Assembly (NCBI GenBank): GCA_013359255.1
Contig: JABWCF010000016.1
Location: forward strand, 50,720-114,719
From: Flavobacteriales bacterium
Lineage (GTDB): Bacteria > Bacteroidota > Bacteroidia > Flavobacteriales_E > Vicingaceae
DNA: 64,000 bases
Reading direction: 5' to 3'
The notes beneath the pieces are model-generated. The model was not told the DNA's origin and ran no database searches. It worked only from the letters and a program-made list of their open reading frames with translations. Made by a program: the position numbers and the translations under genes. Positions 25,720-35,606 of this stretch are shown here, in pieces (positions within the stretch are counted from its first letter, which is position 1; the number at the start of each line of letters is the position of its first letter).

Positions 25720-26850
25720 ATGAGATACTTGCTATTTTTATGGTTTATTTGCTTTCTAGTATCGTGTAACCACATTAACGAAACCCAAAAAACAACAACC
25801 GAAAGAAACAATACATTTGATACCATTTTTTTAACAAACGCAAAATACTTTTCCATTTTACAAAACACAAACAGCTATAAACTATCTGTTACAAATTCAT
25901 TCAAAGGAAATGATAATCTATATGAATATTTCCTAAGCAAAGATTCATCTGAGGCTCCCCCCAACTATATTCCTATTCCTGTTAAAAAAGTTATTTGTTT
26001 ATCAGCCACACACATTGGGTTTATAGAGGCTCTTAATAAAACAGAATATATAAAAGGAATATCTGGAAAACAATATATCTATCATTCTGAAATCTTAAAA
26101 AAGATAGAAACAGAAAATATTATAGACATTGGCAGCGAAGGTCATTTTGATTACGAAAAGATTGTTTCACTAAAACCCGATGTAGTTTTTGCTTTTGGCG
26201 TAGACCAAAAATCGTTAACTTACCTTTCAAAACTTCAGCAATTAGGGATAAAAGTTGTACTAGTTGGAGAATATATGGAAAACACACCTTTGGGAAAAGC
26301 GGAATGGATTAAATTTTTTTCCTGCTTTTTTGATTGTTTAGAAGATGCAAACATTTTTTTTGATAACGTAAAAAATCAATACATCTCCTTAAAAGACTCA
26401 ATAAATAACATACAACACAAAATAAAACCCTCTATTATTAATGGCCTTCCGTACAACGGAACATGGTATGTGCCCGGGGGGAACTCTTTTATGGCCTGCC
26501 TTATGAAAGATGCCGGAGCCGATTATTCGTGGGTAAAAAACACAGAAACTTCCGGAACCCCTTTTCCTTTAGAACAAATCTATAAAAACGCTACTCAATT
26601 TGATGTATGGCTAAATCCTGATATGGCTAATTCGCTTGCCGAGGTAAAACAATTTGAACCCCGTGCTACTTCTTTCAAGGCTTTTAAAAACAAATATGTA
26701 TTTAATAACACTTGCCGAACTACTCCATTAGGAGGTAACGACTATTGGGAAAGTGGAACTGTACACCCTGAAATTATTCTAAAAGATTTAATTCATATTT
26801 TTTACCCAACTATAAACGATAGTTTATACTACTTCAAAAAACTCAATTGA
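25720..26850 (+). CDS. ABC importer substrate-binding lipoprotein (iron-siderophore/cobalamin type)
   Basis: A periplasmic cluster-A binding protein that captures a chelate and delivers it to the permease. 376 residues. The lipobox LVSC at about residues 13-16 predicts a lipid-anchored protein. BtuF/FepB-like features are IDIGSEGHFDYEKIVSLKPDVVFAFG in the first lobe and SFMACLMKDAGADY plus GNDYWESGTVHPEIILKDL in the second. It overlaps the TTG start of the permease. No TonB-dependent receptor and no cobalamin riboswitch are seen, so the ligand is undetermined. Confidence 0.88.
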   Translation: MRYLLFLWFICFLVSCNHINETQKTTTERNNTFDTIFLTNAKYFSILQNTNSYKLSVTNSFKGNDNLYEYFLSKDSSEAPPNYIPIPVKKVICLSATHIGFIEALNKTEYIKGISGKQYIYHSEILKKIETENIIDIGSEGHFDYEKIVSLKPDVVFAFGVDQKSLTYLSKLQQLGIKVVLVGEYMENTPLGKAEWIKFFSCFFDCLEDANIFFDNVKNQYISLKDSINNIQHKIKPSIINGLPYNGTWYVPGGNSFMACLMKDAGADYSWVKNTETSGTPFPLEQIYKNATQFDVWLNPDMANSLAEVKQFEPRATSFKAFKNKYVFNNTCRTTPLGGNDYWESGTVHPEIILKDLIHIFYPTINDSLYYFKKLN

Positions 26851-27872
26851 GAACTAGCAAAAAATATATTGTTGCAGGCCTATTTTTAATTTTATTAATA
26901 GTACTTTTTTCCTGTGAACTTTTGCTCGGCAGTGTTTATATTCCTGCCCAAAAAGTATTCTCTGTGTTAACCAACAATGAACATCAAAACGAAGTTTGGA
27001 ATACCATTATTTTACAATCGAGATTGCCGCGTGCTCTCGGTGCAATAATAGCAGGAGCTTCTTTATCAGTTAGCGGGTTATTAATGCAAGTTCTGTTTAG
27101 AAATCCACTAGCCAGTCCGTACATTCTAGGCATAAGTTCTGGAGCAGGATTAGGAGTAGCATTAATTACATTGAGTTCTGCCAGTATCGGATTTGCCTTT
27201 GCACCCAACGGCTTATCATTAGTTGCTTCGGCTATGCTTGGGGCATTACTGGTGTTCTCTATTGTATTTTTTATTTCACTAAGAGTAAAAGATATAATGA
27301 CGCTTTTAGTTGCAGGAGTACTCATTGGTAGTATTGCCAATGCGATTGTAAATATTATTCAGTTACATTCTTCTGCATTAACAGTAAAAACTTTTGTATT
27401 ATGGACCTTAGCCAGTTTAGACCAATTAGAAATGGCTGATATTAAACTGCTCTATATTATTTGCCCCCTCGCAATGATAGGTTCATTTCTACTCTCAAAA
27501 CAACTGAACACCCTGTTGATGGGAGAAAAGTACGCTCGCTCGGTAGGTGTAAACATTATGCTAAGTCGTATTTTAATTATTTTATTTTCCGGAATTTTAG
27601 CTGCATCTATTACAGCCTTTTGTGGCCCCATTGGTTTCATTGGCATAATGGTTCCTCATATTGTACGCATCATTTTTAGAACCAATCATCATAAACTTTT
27701 AATTCTGTTTTCTGTTTTAATAGGTAGTTGCACACTGCTTGCTGCCGATTTAATGGCCCACTATTTTATTACTTCGGTATCGCTACCAATCAATGCCGTA
27801 ACGGCACTTATTGGAATACCCGTAATTTTATGGTTACTACTTGGAAAGAAAGATATTTCTAAAACCATTTAA
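26847..27872 (+). CDS. FecCD-family ABC transporter permease
   Basis: Inner-membrane channel of the importer, 341 residues, about nine to ten hydrophobic helices. FecCD signatures include the R-L-P-R-A-L-G-A segment near residue 55, SVSGLLMQVLFRNPLASPYILG, and the C-terminal CGPIGFIGIMVPHIVR that contacts the ATPase. The start must be TTG at 26847, because the next ATG lies well inside the conserved core. This TTG shares bases with the upstream TGA (TTGA), a translational-coupling arrangement. The ATPase gene begins 2 bases after its stop. Confidence 0.9.
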   Translation: MRTSKKYIVAGLFLILLIVLFSCELLLGSVYIPAQKVFSVLTNNEHQNEVWNTIILQSRLPRALGAIIAGASLSVSGLLMQVLFRNPLASPYILGISSGAGLGVALITLSSASIGFAFAPNGLSLVASAMLGALLVFSIVFFISLRVKDIMTLLVAGVLIGSIANAIVNIIQLHSSALTVKTFVLWTLASLDQLEMADIKLLYIICPLAMIGSFLLSKQLNTLLMGEKYARSVGVNIMLSRILIILFSGILAASITAFCGPIGFIGIMVPHIVRIIFRTNHHKLLILFSVLIGSCTLLAADLMAHYFITSVSLPINAVTALIGIPVILWLLLGKKDISKTI

Positions 27873-27874
27873 GT

Positions 27875-28582
27875 ATGCATACTATTTTAGAAATAAAAAA
27901 TATTGACGTTTCGTATAAGCAACAAAAGGTGTTAGAAAATGGCTCGCTTACGCTAAAGGAATCTACCTTAACAGCATTACTTGGTCGTAATGGCAGCGGA
28001 AAATCAACCTTATTAAATACCATCTCCGGTTTCTTAAAACCAACTAAAGGAGAAATATCGGTTTCGGGAGTAAACATTTACAAATCAAATCCGGCAACAA
28101 GAGCCAGGCTAATAAGTTATTTGGAAAGCACCCCCCTATCGCCCCAAAATATTACCGTTAAAGAATTAGTGGCCTTTGGCAGGTATCCCTACCTAAATCT
28201 TTTTACTTCACTATCAGAAAAAGATTTAACTATTATTAATTTTGCTCTTTTTCAATGTGGCCTAAGTCAATTTTCCGACAGGTTGTTTAACGAGTTAAGC
28301 GATGGTGAAAAACAAAAAGTATTTATTGCACGAGCCATCGCTCAAAATACCCCATTAATTATATTAGACGAGCCTACCTCTCACCTCGACTTTATTGCAC
28401 GAAGAGAAACAATCAAACTATTAAAAACTCTTTGCTTAAAAGAAAATAAAACCATCTTATTTTCATCTCACGAACCTGAATTGTGTATAGAACTTGCCGA
28501 CCGGTTTGTTATAACAGCAAACCACACCTTCTCCGAAGTAAATAAAGGAGAAGTATTAAAGACATTAATCAATTCATACTAA
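27875..28582 (+). CDS. ABC transporter ATP-binding protein (FepC/BtuD type)
   Basis: Cytoplasmic ATPase driving the chelate importer; 235 residues. Walker A GRNGSGKST near residues 36-44, a Q-loop-like SPQNITVKE, signature LSDGEKQKV, Walker B LIILDEP followed by the D-loop, and the switch His in FSSHEPEL. The signature carries D where LSGGE has G, a change seen in related importers. Third gene of a three-gene importer operon. Confidence 0.9.
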   Translation: MHTILEIKNIDVSYKQQKVLENGSLTLKESTLTALLGRNGSGKSTLLNTISGFLKPTKGEISVSGVNIYKSNPATRARLISYLESTPLSPQNITVKELVAFGRYPYLNLFTSLSEKDLTIINFALFQCGLSQFSDRLFNELSDGEKQKVFIARAIAQNTPLIILDEPTSHLDFIARRETIKLLKTLCLKENKTILFSSHEPELCIELADRFVITANHTFSEVNKGEVLKTLINSY

Positions 28583-28609
28583 ATCTCCGTTTCTCTCGTT
28601 TCTATTTTG

Positions 28610-28617
28610 TAAATTTG
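28610..28617 (+). promoter_or_regulatory. -7 element upstream of the small membrane protein
   Basis: TAAATTTG matches TAnnTTTG and ends 18 bases before the ATG at 28636. No clear -33 element. Confidence 0.4.
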
Positions 28618-28635
28618 ATGCTAAACTAATATATT

Positions 28636-28860
28636 ATGAATATTCGAAAAGCCATTTCCGTTTTTTTATCTTTTTTAGTTTTATTTTTTACCATTCTTTC
28701 TGTTTTGTCGATATGGGATATTATAGAAATAAAACACGTATTAACCAAAACGCTTACCACACTGTTAGTACTCTTTGTTTCTACGGCTATCCTTCTCTTT
28801 ATTTTTGCTGTTTTATATAAAGGTGGCGAAGACAAATCAGATACACATCAGAAAAACTAA
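28636..28860 (+). CDS. Small two-helix membrane protein, unknown function
   Basis: 74 residues with two hydrophobic segments (about 8-28 and 40-62) joined by a short charged turn (DIIEIKH). It ends in a polar tail (KGGEDKSDTHQKN). It has a plausible promoter element upstream and lies between the importer operon and recQ on the same strand. I do not recognise a family. Size, hydrophobic pattern and promoter argue that it is real. Confidence 0.6.
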   Translation: MNIRKAISVFLSFLVLFFTILSVLSIWDIIEIKHVLTKTLTTLLVLFVSTAILLFIFAVLYKGGEDKSDTHQKN

Positions 28861-28900
28861 TTTTAAGCGTTCATTCATTGTTTAGTAGATTGTTAAACCC

Positions 28901-30820
28901 ATGCTAAGCAATACCATACACGAAATTTTATATAAATACTGGGGATTCAAAAAATTTCGTTCACTTCAAGAGGAAATTATATTATCTGTATTAAACAAAA
29001 ACGACACTCTGGCTTTACTGCCTACAGGTGGCGGTAAATCTATTTGCTTTCAGGCTCCTGCTTTGGCCAACGAGGGAGTATGCATTGTAGTTTCTCCGCT
29101 TATTGCTTTAATGAAAGATCAGGTTGAAAACCTAAAAAAAAGAGGAATTAAAGCCGTGGCCGCCTATTCCGGAATGAATAGAACCGAAATTGAAATTGCA
29201 TACGACAATTGCATTTTTGGGAATTACAAATTTTTATATCTCTCACCCGAACGTTTAGAATCGGAATATTTCAAACAAAGACTACCCTTAATGAAAGTAT
29301 CCATGATTGCAGTTGATGAAGCTCATTGCATCTCTCAGTGGGGTTATGATTTTAGGCCTTCGTATCTTAAAATTGCACAACTACGCAGCATTTTACCACA
29401 TACCCCCATACTTGCTCTTACAGCAACAGCCACGCCTAAGGTAGTAGAAGATATTCAGGAAAAATTGCTTTTTAAAAAGAAAAATGTTCTACAAAAAAGT
29501 TTTTCAAGACCCAATATTGCCTACATTGTTTTAAAAGAAGAAAACAAACTAGCCCGTCTCTTAAAAATTTGTACGAATTTGTCAGGCAGCGGAATAGTGT
29601 ACATGCGCAGCCGAAAACGAACACAAGAAATTGCGGAATACCTGAATAAAAATAATTTGTCTTCCGATTTTTACCATGCCGGTCTTGACCACCCAACTCG
29701 TAACGCCAAGCAAGAAAACTGGATTAATAATAAAACCCGCATTATTGTGGCAACCAACGCCTTTGGCATGGGCATAGACAAACCCGATGTTCGGTTTGTT
29801 GTACATTTAGAATTACCCGATTCGCTCGAAGCCTATTTTCAGGAAGCCGGGCGGGCAGGCAGAGACGAAAATAAATCGTATGCAATACTTCTTTACGAGA
29901 AAGCCGATAAACTCGACTTAATAGAAAAAGCTAAAAATGCTTTTCCCCCAATTGATGAGATTAAAACTATTTATCAGGCCTTAGGAAACTTCTTCCAAAT
30001 TGCTCTGCACAACGGAAAAGAACAATCTTTTTTCTTCGACAATATTGAATTTATAAAACGCTATAAAATAAAACCTTTTTCATTGAAATACGCACTTCGG
30101 TTCTTAGAAAAAGAAACCTATCTAAGTATTTCCGATGCCGTATATCACCCTTCAAGAATTTACCTTTGTATTGGAAAAGAAGAACTCTATAAATTTCAGA
30201 TAGCTCATATAAAATACGAGCCCATTTTAAAATTACTCTTGAGAACTTATGGAGGTTTATTTAGCGGATTTGTTCCAATCAATGAATACGACTTAGCAAA
30301 AAGATTAAAAATTCAACTTTCTGAACTCAAAACATATTTCCAATTTTTGCAAAACCAAAACGTACTGAAATACGAAGAACAAAGCAATTTACCGGTTATT
30401 ACTTATCTTCAAGACAGAATAGAAGCTAAAAGCATTATTATTAAAAAGGAAAACTACCACTCTCTGAAACAAACCGTTGAAGACAGAATGCAATCTGTAA
30501 TTGATTATGCAGAACGCACCACTCATTGTAGAAGTATGTTATTACTTGAATATTTTGGCGAAACACAAGAAAAAAGATGTAGAATTTGTGATGTATGTAT
30601 TGAAAAAAACAAATGGGAGCTAAGCGAGTTCGAATTTGAAAAATACCGAAACGATATTTTATCATTGTTATATATTAATCCCCTAAGTCTTCAAGAACTA
30701 TCCATAAAAATAACCGATTACAAAGAAACGAAAGTGATCAAGGTAATACAGTGGATGCTGGATAGCAACGAAATTAAATATAATGATTCTATGAGACTTT
30801 GCTTAACTAAAGAAAGTTAA
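28901..30820 (+). CDS. recQ: ATP-dependent DNA helicase RecQ
   Basis: A 3'-5' superfamily 2 helicase acting in recombination and fork repair. 639 residues. Motif 0 (WGFKKFRSLQ), motif I LLPTGGGKSIC, motif II VDEAHCISQWGYDFRP, motif III ALTATAT, and motif VI AGRAGRDE are present. The RQC zinc site uses Cys in HCRSMLLLEYFG and CRICDVCIE. There is no recognisable HRDC domain; the C-terminus instead has a short winged-helix-like segment (LSLQELSIKITDYKE), common in Bacteroidota RecQ. Confidence 0.95.
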   Translation: MLSNTIHEILYKYWGFKKFRSLQEEIILSVLNKNDTLALLPTGGGKSICFQAPALANEGVCIVVSPLIALMKDQVENLKKRGIKAVAAYSGMNRTEIEIAYDNCIFGNYKFLYLSPERLESEYFKQRLPLMKVSMIAVDEAHCISQWGYDFRPSYLKIAQLRSILPHTPILALTATATPKVVEDIQEKLLFKKKNVLQKSFSRPNIAYIVLKEENKLARLLKICTNLSGSGIVYMRSRKRTQEIAEYLNKNNLSSDFYHAGLDHPTRNAKQENWINNKTRIIVATNAFGMGIDKPDVRFVVHLELPDSLEAYFQEAGRAGRDENKSYAILLYEKADKLDLIEKAKNAFPPIDEIKTIYQALGNFFQIALHNGKEQSFFFDNIEFIKRYKIKPFSLKYALRFLEKETYLSISDAVYHPSRIYLCIGKEELYKFQIAHIKYEPILKLLLRTYGGLFSGFVPINEYDLAKRLKIQLSELKTYFQFLQNQNVLKYEEQSNLPVITYLQDRIEAKSIIIKKENYHSLKQTVEDRMQSVIDYAERTTHCRSMLLLEYFGETQEKRCRICDVCIEKNKWELSEFEFEKYRNDILSLLYINPLSLQELSIKITDYKETKVIKVIQWMLDSNEIKYNDSMRLCLTKES

Positions 30821-30830
30821 TTTTTTCATC

Positions 30831-30838
30831 TACTTTTG
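30831..30838 (+). promoter_or_regulatory. -7 element upstream of the UbiD-family gene
   Basis: TACTTTTG, exact TAnnTTTG, ends 18 bases before the ATG at 30857, the same distance as at the M1 aminopeptidase gene. A TTG at 30836 overlaps the element and is not a likely start. Confidence 0.5.
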
Positions 30839-30856
30839 CTAAGCACATTCCTTGGC

Positions 30857-32689
30857 ATGAAATATAAAAACCTAGCTCAGTGTCTTTCCGATTTAGAAAA
30901 AAACGGACACCTTATTCGCATTAAAGAAGAAGTTTCTCCTTCTCTAGAAATGGCCTCTATTCATTTACGCGTATTTTCAAAAAAAGGGCAGGCTATACTT
31001 TTCGAAAATATTAAAGGGTGTAAATACAAAGCGGTTTCTAATCTTTTTGGAACAGAAGAAAGGTGCCAATTTATTTTCAGACACACGCACCAAAAAGTAC
31101 AGCAAGTTATTGAAGTCAAAAACAATCCCATTAAAGCATTAAAAAATCCTTTCAAAAATTTTTCAGTTTTTCTAAGCTTACTAAAATCGTTACCCAAAAA
31201 AGTTTCTTTTTCTTCTGCCCAATTCGAAGAAATTTTTATTTCCGATTTACCTCAAATAAAATCGTGGAAACAAGATGGGGGAGCTTTTATTACACTGCCT
31301 CAAGTATATTCCGAAGATATCGAAAACCCCGGAATTCTTCATTCTAATTTAGGAATGTACCGCATACAACTAAGCGGAAATAATTATGTTCCCAACAAAG
31401 AAATAGGCCTGCATTATCAACTACACCGAGGTATTGGCGTACATCAACAAAAAGCAAATTCAAAAAATAAACCTCTAAAAGTAAGCATCTTTATAGGTGG
31501 CCCTCCCGCACACACATTGGCGGCCGTAATGCCTCTACCAGAAGGAGTAAGCGAAATTATGTTTGCCGGCATACTTGCCAATCGCAGATTTCGTTACGCC
31601 TTAAAAGATGGATATACTATTTCTTGCGATGCCGATTTTGTAATTACAGGAGAAGTTTACCCCAATGAAGTAAAACCGGAGGGCCCTTTTGGCGACCATT
31701 TAGGCTACTATAGCTTAACGCACCCCTTTCCTGTATTACGCGTTTATAAAGTATATGCAAAGAAAAATGCCATTTGGCCTTTTACTGTAGTTGGAAGACC
31801 ACCACAGGAAGATACATTTTTCGGAAAACTGATTCATCAACTTACAGGCAAAGCCATTCAAAAAGAAATTCCGGGATTACATGAAGTGCATGCGGTTGAT
31901 GCAGCAGGTGTTCATCCGTTGCTACTGGCTATTGGCAGCGAAAGATACACACCCTACTTAAAGGAAATAAAACCAGCCGAAATATTAACCATTGCAAACC
32001 ATATTTTGGGAACAGGCCAACTTTCTTTAGCCAAGTATTTATTTATTGCCGCAAAAGAAGATAATCCAACATTGAACACAAAAAATATTGAAGCCTTTTT
32101 TAAACACATTTTAGAAAGAATAGATTGGAGCGAAGATTTACACTTCTTTACAAACACCACTATTGATACTTTAGATTACAGCAGCGAAAAGCTAAACCAC
32201 GGTTCTAAACTTATATTGGCAGCTGCCGGAAAAGTGAAAAGAACATTGGGTAGCGATCTTTCCATATTCAACACCTTGCCCCCCTCTTTTAATAAATGTA
32301 AATTGGTTTTGCCCGGAGTTATTGCCATTTCTACACCCGAGTATACCCTGCAAACAAATGTAGAAAGCGAAATAAATGATTTACTTCAATTTCTAGAAAA
32401 TGTACCTTGTCTAAATTTCCCACTGTTTGTTCTCTGCAACGATGCAGAATTTGTATCCCACTCACTAAATAATTTCTTATGGGTAACTTTTACCAGAAGT
32501 AATCCATCACACGATATTTACGGTGTAAAAAGTTTTTATAAAAACAAACACTGGGGTTGTCATGGTAATCTTATTATAGATGCGAGAATTAAACCCCACC
32601 ATGCCCCTCCTCTTGAATTAGATGAAGAAATCGAAAATAAAGTAAATCAACTAGGCAAACAAGAAGCCTCGCTTTACGGCATTATTTAA
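30857..32689 (+). CDS. UbiD-family prenylated-FMN decarboxylase
   Basis: 610 residues of the UbiD fold. It opens MKYKNLAQCLSDLEKNGHL. Diagnostic segments are GMYRIQL, IGGPPAHTLAAVMPLPEG, the acidic EVYPNEVKPEGPFGDHLGYYS region with the catalytic Glu/Arg/Glu surroundings, and WPFTVVGRPPQEDTFFG. Members of this length in Bacteroidota are usually assigned to menaquinone biosynthesis, but UbiD enzymes vary in substrate and nothing beside it (no ubiX or mqn gene) confirms this. Its stop lies 3 bases from the stop of the convergent MBOAT gene. Confidence 0.88.
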   Translation: MKYKNLAQCLSDLEKNGHLIRIKEEVSPSLEMASIHLRVFSKKGQAILFENIKGCKYKAVSNLFGTEERCQFIFRHTHQKVQQVIEVKNNPIKALKNPFKNFSVFLSLLKSLPKKVSFSSAQFEEIFISDLPQIKSWKQDGGAFITLPQVYSEDIENPGILHSNLGMYRIQLSGNNYVPNKEIGLHYQLHRGIGVHQQKANSKNKPLKVSIFIGGPPAHTLAAVMPLPEGVSEIMFAGILANRRFRYALKDGYTISCDADFVITGEVYPNEVKPEGPFGDHLGYYSLTHPFPVLRVYKVYAKKNAIWPFTVVGRPPQEDTFFGKLIHQLTGKAIQKEIPGLHEVHAVDAAGVHPLLLAIGSERYTPYLKEIKPAEILTIANHILGTGQLSLAKYLFIAAKEDNPTLNTKNIEAFFKHILERIDWSEDLHFFTNTTIDTLDYSSEKLNHGSKLILAAAGKVKRTLGSDLSIFNTLPPSFNKCKLVLPGVIAISTPEYTLQTNVESEINDLLQFLENVPCLNFPLFVLCNDAEFVSHSLNNFLWVTFTRSNPSHDIYGVKSFYKNKHWGCHGNLIIDARIKPHHAPPLELDEEIENKVNQLGKQEASLYGII

Positions 32690-32692
32690 TTT

Positions 32693-34396
32693 CTAAAACT
32701 GAAAATAAATAAACGGTTGAATATCGGCTGAAAGAGTTTGAAAAATAAAAAAGACCGTAATACACATAGCCAACACCTGAACCAGTATATGCTGAGAAGC
32801 AAATTTGTTTTTAGTGTTTTCTTTTAGCTTATCAGGAAGCCAATGAACAACAAACCCAATTAACATAGCAAAGAAAACCATCTTATAACTTTCTAATACG
32901 GTAAAAATCAGCGAAGCCTGAAAATTTCCACTTATTTGTTGTAGAATTTGCTGAGTAGTTTCCATGGTTTCGGCTCTGAACCAAATTCGCGTGAAAGTTA
33001 TAAAAGTGAATGTAATAAAAATTTTCCAGGTATTAACCACCCAATTATTCATTTGCTCGTACGGGCTAATTTTTTTCCATGCTTTATTTGCAATCAGTCC
33101 TAATCCATTTAATCCACCCCAAATAACAAACTGCCAGCTAGCACCATGCCACAAGCCACCCAGCAACATAGTAATCATTAAATTAATATTCGTATTAATT
33201 TGCTTTCTGGTATTGGCCGAAAACAGGGCTATTGCAATAATGAGTATAGCAATAATAAGCAGCAAAATACCTACCCACCATTTTTTGGCAAGCATAACCA
33301 CAATAATGGCAATTACAGATATGCAAATGTAAGAAGCCCATGAGCCTTTTTTATTTCCCCCCAGCGGAATATATAAATAATCTTTTAACCAACCGGAAAG
33401 AGATATGTGCCAACGTTTCCAAAATTCTCCTACATTTTTTGCTTTATAGGGCGAGTTAAAATTGGTGGGCAGTTCAAAACCTAGCAATAATGCCACTCCA
33501 ATGGCAATATCGGTATAACCCGAAAAATCGGTGTAAACCTGAAGTGAATATCCAAACAAAGCCATCATATTTTCAAAACCGGTATACATGGAAGGATTTT
33601 GAAAAATACGATCAATAAAATTTACAGCAATATAATCTCCAATTATCATTTTTTTAATAAGGCCTTTTAAAATCATATAAACGGCAAAACCAAACTGAAT
33701 TTTTGTTAAGCTATAAGGTTTATATAGTTGTGGGATAAATTCTGAAGCACGTACAATGGGCCCTGCCACTAGTTGAGGGAAGAATGAAACATAAAATCCA
33801 AAATCTAACACATTCTTTACAGGCAATATTTTTTCACGGTATACATCTACACTGTAGCTAATGGTTTGAAATGTAAAAAAAGAAATGCCCACCGGAAGTA
33901 ATATCTGATCTACGGCATAGTGGCTTCCGGTAGCTTCGTTTGCCCAATAGGCAAAAACATTAAATATTTTATGGTGCGTTTCAAACATCTCATTATAGGA
34001 GGATGTAAAAAAATAGGCGTATTTAAAAAAGAATAGTACAAGTAAATTAATAACCACACTTGTAACTACAAATAACAATTTAACGTTCTTCTTTTTAGAG
34101 TAAAAAATAAGTAATCCAAGAAGATAATCTGAAAAAGTAGAAAATAATAAAATGGTAATAAATAATCCGCTTGTTTTATAGTAGAAAAAAAGACTTAGAA
34201 GAAACAAATACGTATTTCTAAGAGCTATTTGTTTATATATAACATTGTAAAGTAAAAGGGATAAGGTAAAAAATACCCAAAAATAAAATCGGGTAAAAAT
34301 CATAGGAGAGTTCTCGTTGTAAACAAGAATATTTTTAATATTTTCTTCGCTAAAAAACCAGCTACTCCACTGTATTAAAATTTCCCAAATGTGCAT
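32693..34396 (-). CDS. MBOAT-family membrane O-acyltransferase (AlgI/PatA-like)
   Basis: A 567-residue polytopic inner-membrane protein that moves an acyl group across the membrane for O-acylation of an exported polymer. The family core is visible: PVGISFFTFQTISYSVDVYR, FFPQLVAGPIVRA, YTDFSGYTDIAIG, NSPYKAKNVGEFWKRWHISL, and the conserved His in GGLWHGASWQFVIWGGLNG. It is the last gene of an operon with two SGNH proteins and a LysM protein, and its start overlaps the preceding gene by 35 bases. AlgI, DltB and PatA are the named relatives. The target polymer is inferred to be peptidoglycan because of the LysM partner. Confidence 0.9.
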   Translation of the reverse strand: MHIWEILIQWSSWFFSEENIKNILVYNENSPMIFTRFYFWVFFTLSLLLYNVIYKQIALRNTYLFLLSLFFYYKTSGLFITILLFSTFSDYLLGLLIFYSKKKNVKLLFVVTSVVINLLVLFFFKYAYFFTSSYNEMFETHHKIFNVFAYWANEATGSHYAVDQILLPVGISFFTFQTISYSVDVYREKILPVKNVLDFGFYVSFFPQLVAGPIVRASEFIPQLYKPYSLTKIQFGFAVYMILKGLIKKMIIGDYIAVNFIDRIFQNPSMYTGFENMMALFGYSLQVYTDFSGYTDIAIGVALLLGFELPTNFNSPYKAKNVGEFWKRWHISLSGWLKDYLYIPLGGNKKGSWASYICISVIAIIVVMLAKKWWVGILLLIIAILIIAIALFSANTRKQINTNINLMITMLLGGLWHGASWQFVIWGGLNGLGLIANKAWKKISPYEQMNNWVVNTWKIFITFTFITFTRIWFRAETMETTQQILQQISGNFQASLIFTVLESYKMVFFAMLIGFVVHWLPDKLKENTKNKFASQHILVQVLAMCITVFFIFQTLSADIQPFIYFQF

Positions 34397-35606
34397 CGTA
34401 AGATTTAATTAATGCATTAAAAAGTAAATCACCAATTAGCTCATAGCCTTCTTTTGTAAAGTGCACCTTATCTATTTTTGCTAATCCTAGCTTTTGCCAA
34501 ATTTTAACCGAACCCAACCCGCCCATAACCGAAAACATATCCCACACCCCCGCATTGTATTTTTTTGCCAACAAAAACATAGTTTGCCTCACCAATTCGG
34601 CATTTCTGTTTGGGTATCTTTTTTTATAATAGCTATCATTATTGGTGGTAAAAAGTATAGCCGTATTAGGCGATGCTAATTTTATTTTGGCCACTAAAGA
34701 ATCATAATTTTTTTCATAAACCACGGGGTCGAAACCAGGCTCATATGCATCATTAATACCAATAGATAGTATTACCAAATCTGGTTTTAGAACCGATAAA
34801 TGTGGAGTAAATAATTCGCAACGTAAATACGAAGGCACACTGGCTCCGTTCACTCCTATGGCATGAAGAGAAATCCCTGAATCATTATTTTCTAAGGTAA
34901 TTCCAAACAGGGTAAACGACTTTTGTGTGGTATCTATTTTTTCAAATTTCAACTGCAGAGAGTCTACTCTTTTAAAAATAATAAATTCGGTGTATCCTAA
35001 ATTCGGAAACTGTTCAAAAGTAAATAGCGAATCTGGCAGTTGTAGGCACAAATCTAAACGAGTACTATCGAAAGCATGAAAAACCTTTACTCTGTCAAAT
35101 TCGTATAATGGTATACCTACTCCTCTAAACTTAATTTTAATAGTGCTTAATGTATCGGCTGTAGTAATGGAAATTCCTGATAGCCCGAGCAAACATTTTT
35201 TTTTAGTTTCAACATTTCGGCAACTTTCCCAATTACCTGTGTACTCGGGGTAAAAATAATAGGGATTATTTGTTTTGGCCACTCGAAAAGGAAATATAAA
35301 TCCACGTCCACCATTAGAACCGGGAAAGTAATTATAAAAATTTGTTCTGATTCTATCCGACCAAATATCGGCCTGTACATGCGAGCCACCAATATGCACA
35401 ATATTTATTTTTCCTTTTCCGTATATAAGCAGTGAATCTATTTTTTTATGGAAACCTCTGAATGCAAGCGAGTCATCTGGAAAATATATTTTATTTTCAT
35501 TATAATTTACGAAAGTTTTATTTTCGGCTGGAAACGGAACATCTTGGGCCCACAGTAAACTCTCTGCCAACAAAAAACAAACCAGTATATATATTTTCAT
35601 CTTCAT
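34362..35606 (-). CDS. SGNH/GDSL-hydrolase-like protein of the O-acetylation operon (second)
   Basis: 414 residues with a signal peptide (MKMKIYILVCFLLAESLLWAQ). SGNH blocks are visible: Ser in VHIGGSHVQADIW (block I), LSIGINDAYEP with Gly and Asn (block III), and Asp and His in DKVHFTKEGYELIG (block V). The triad is therefore intact. In MBOAT systems such as PatA/PatB or AlgI/AlgJ/AlgX, a periplasmic SGNH protein transfers the acetyl group onto the polymer; that is the inferred role. The gene abuts the first SGNH gene with no spacer and overlaps the MBOAT gene. Confidence 0.85.
   Translation of the reverse strand: MKMKIYILVCFLLAESLLWAQDVPFPAENKTFVNYNENKIYFPDDSLAFRGFHKKIDSLLIYGKGKINIVHIGGSHVQADIWSDRIRTNFYNYFPGSNGGRGFIFPFRVAKTNNPYYFYPEYTGNWESCRNVETKKKCLLGLSGISITTADTLSTIKIKFRGVGIPLYEFDRVKVFHAFDSTRLDLCLQLPDSLFTFEQFPNLGYTEFIIFKRVDSLQLKFEKIDTTQKSFTLFGITLENNDSGISLHAIGVNGASVPSYLRCELFTPHLSVLKPDLVILSIGINDAYEPGFDPVVYEKNYDSLVAKIKLASPNTAILFTTNNDSYYKKRYPNRNAELVRQTMFLLAKKYNAGVWDMFSVMGGLGSVKIWQKLGLAKIDKVHFTKEGYELIGDLLFNALIKSYDAHLGNFNTVE

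Noticed and set aside
30836..30856. TTG start for the UbiD-family gene
   Set aside because: It overlaps the -7 element TACTTTTG; the ATG at 30857 matches the family start.
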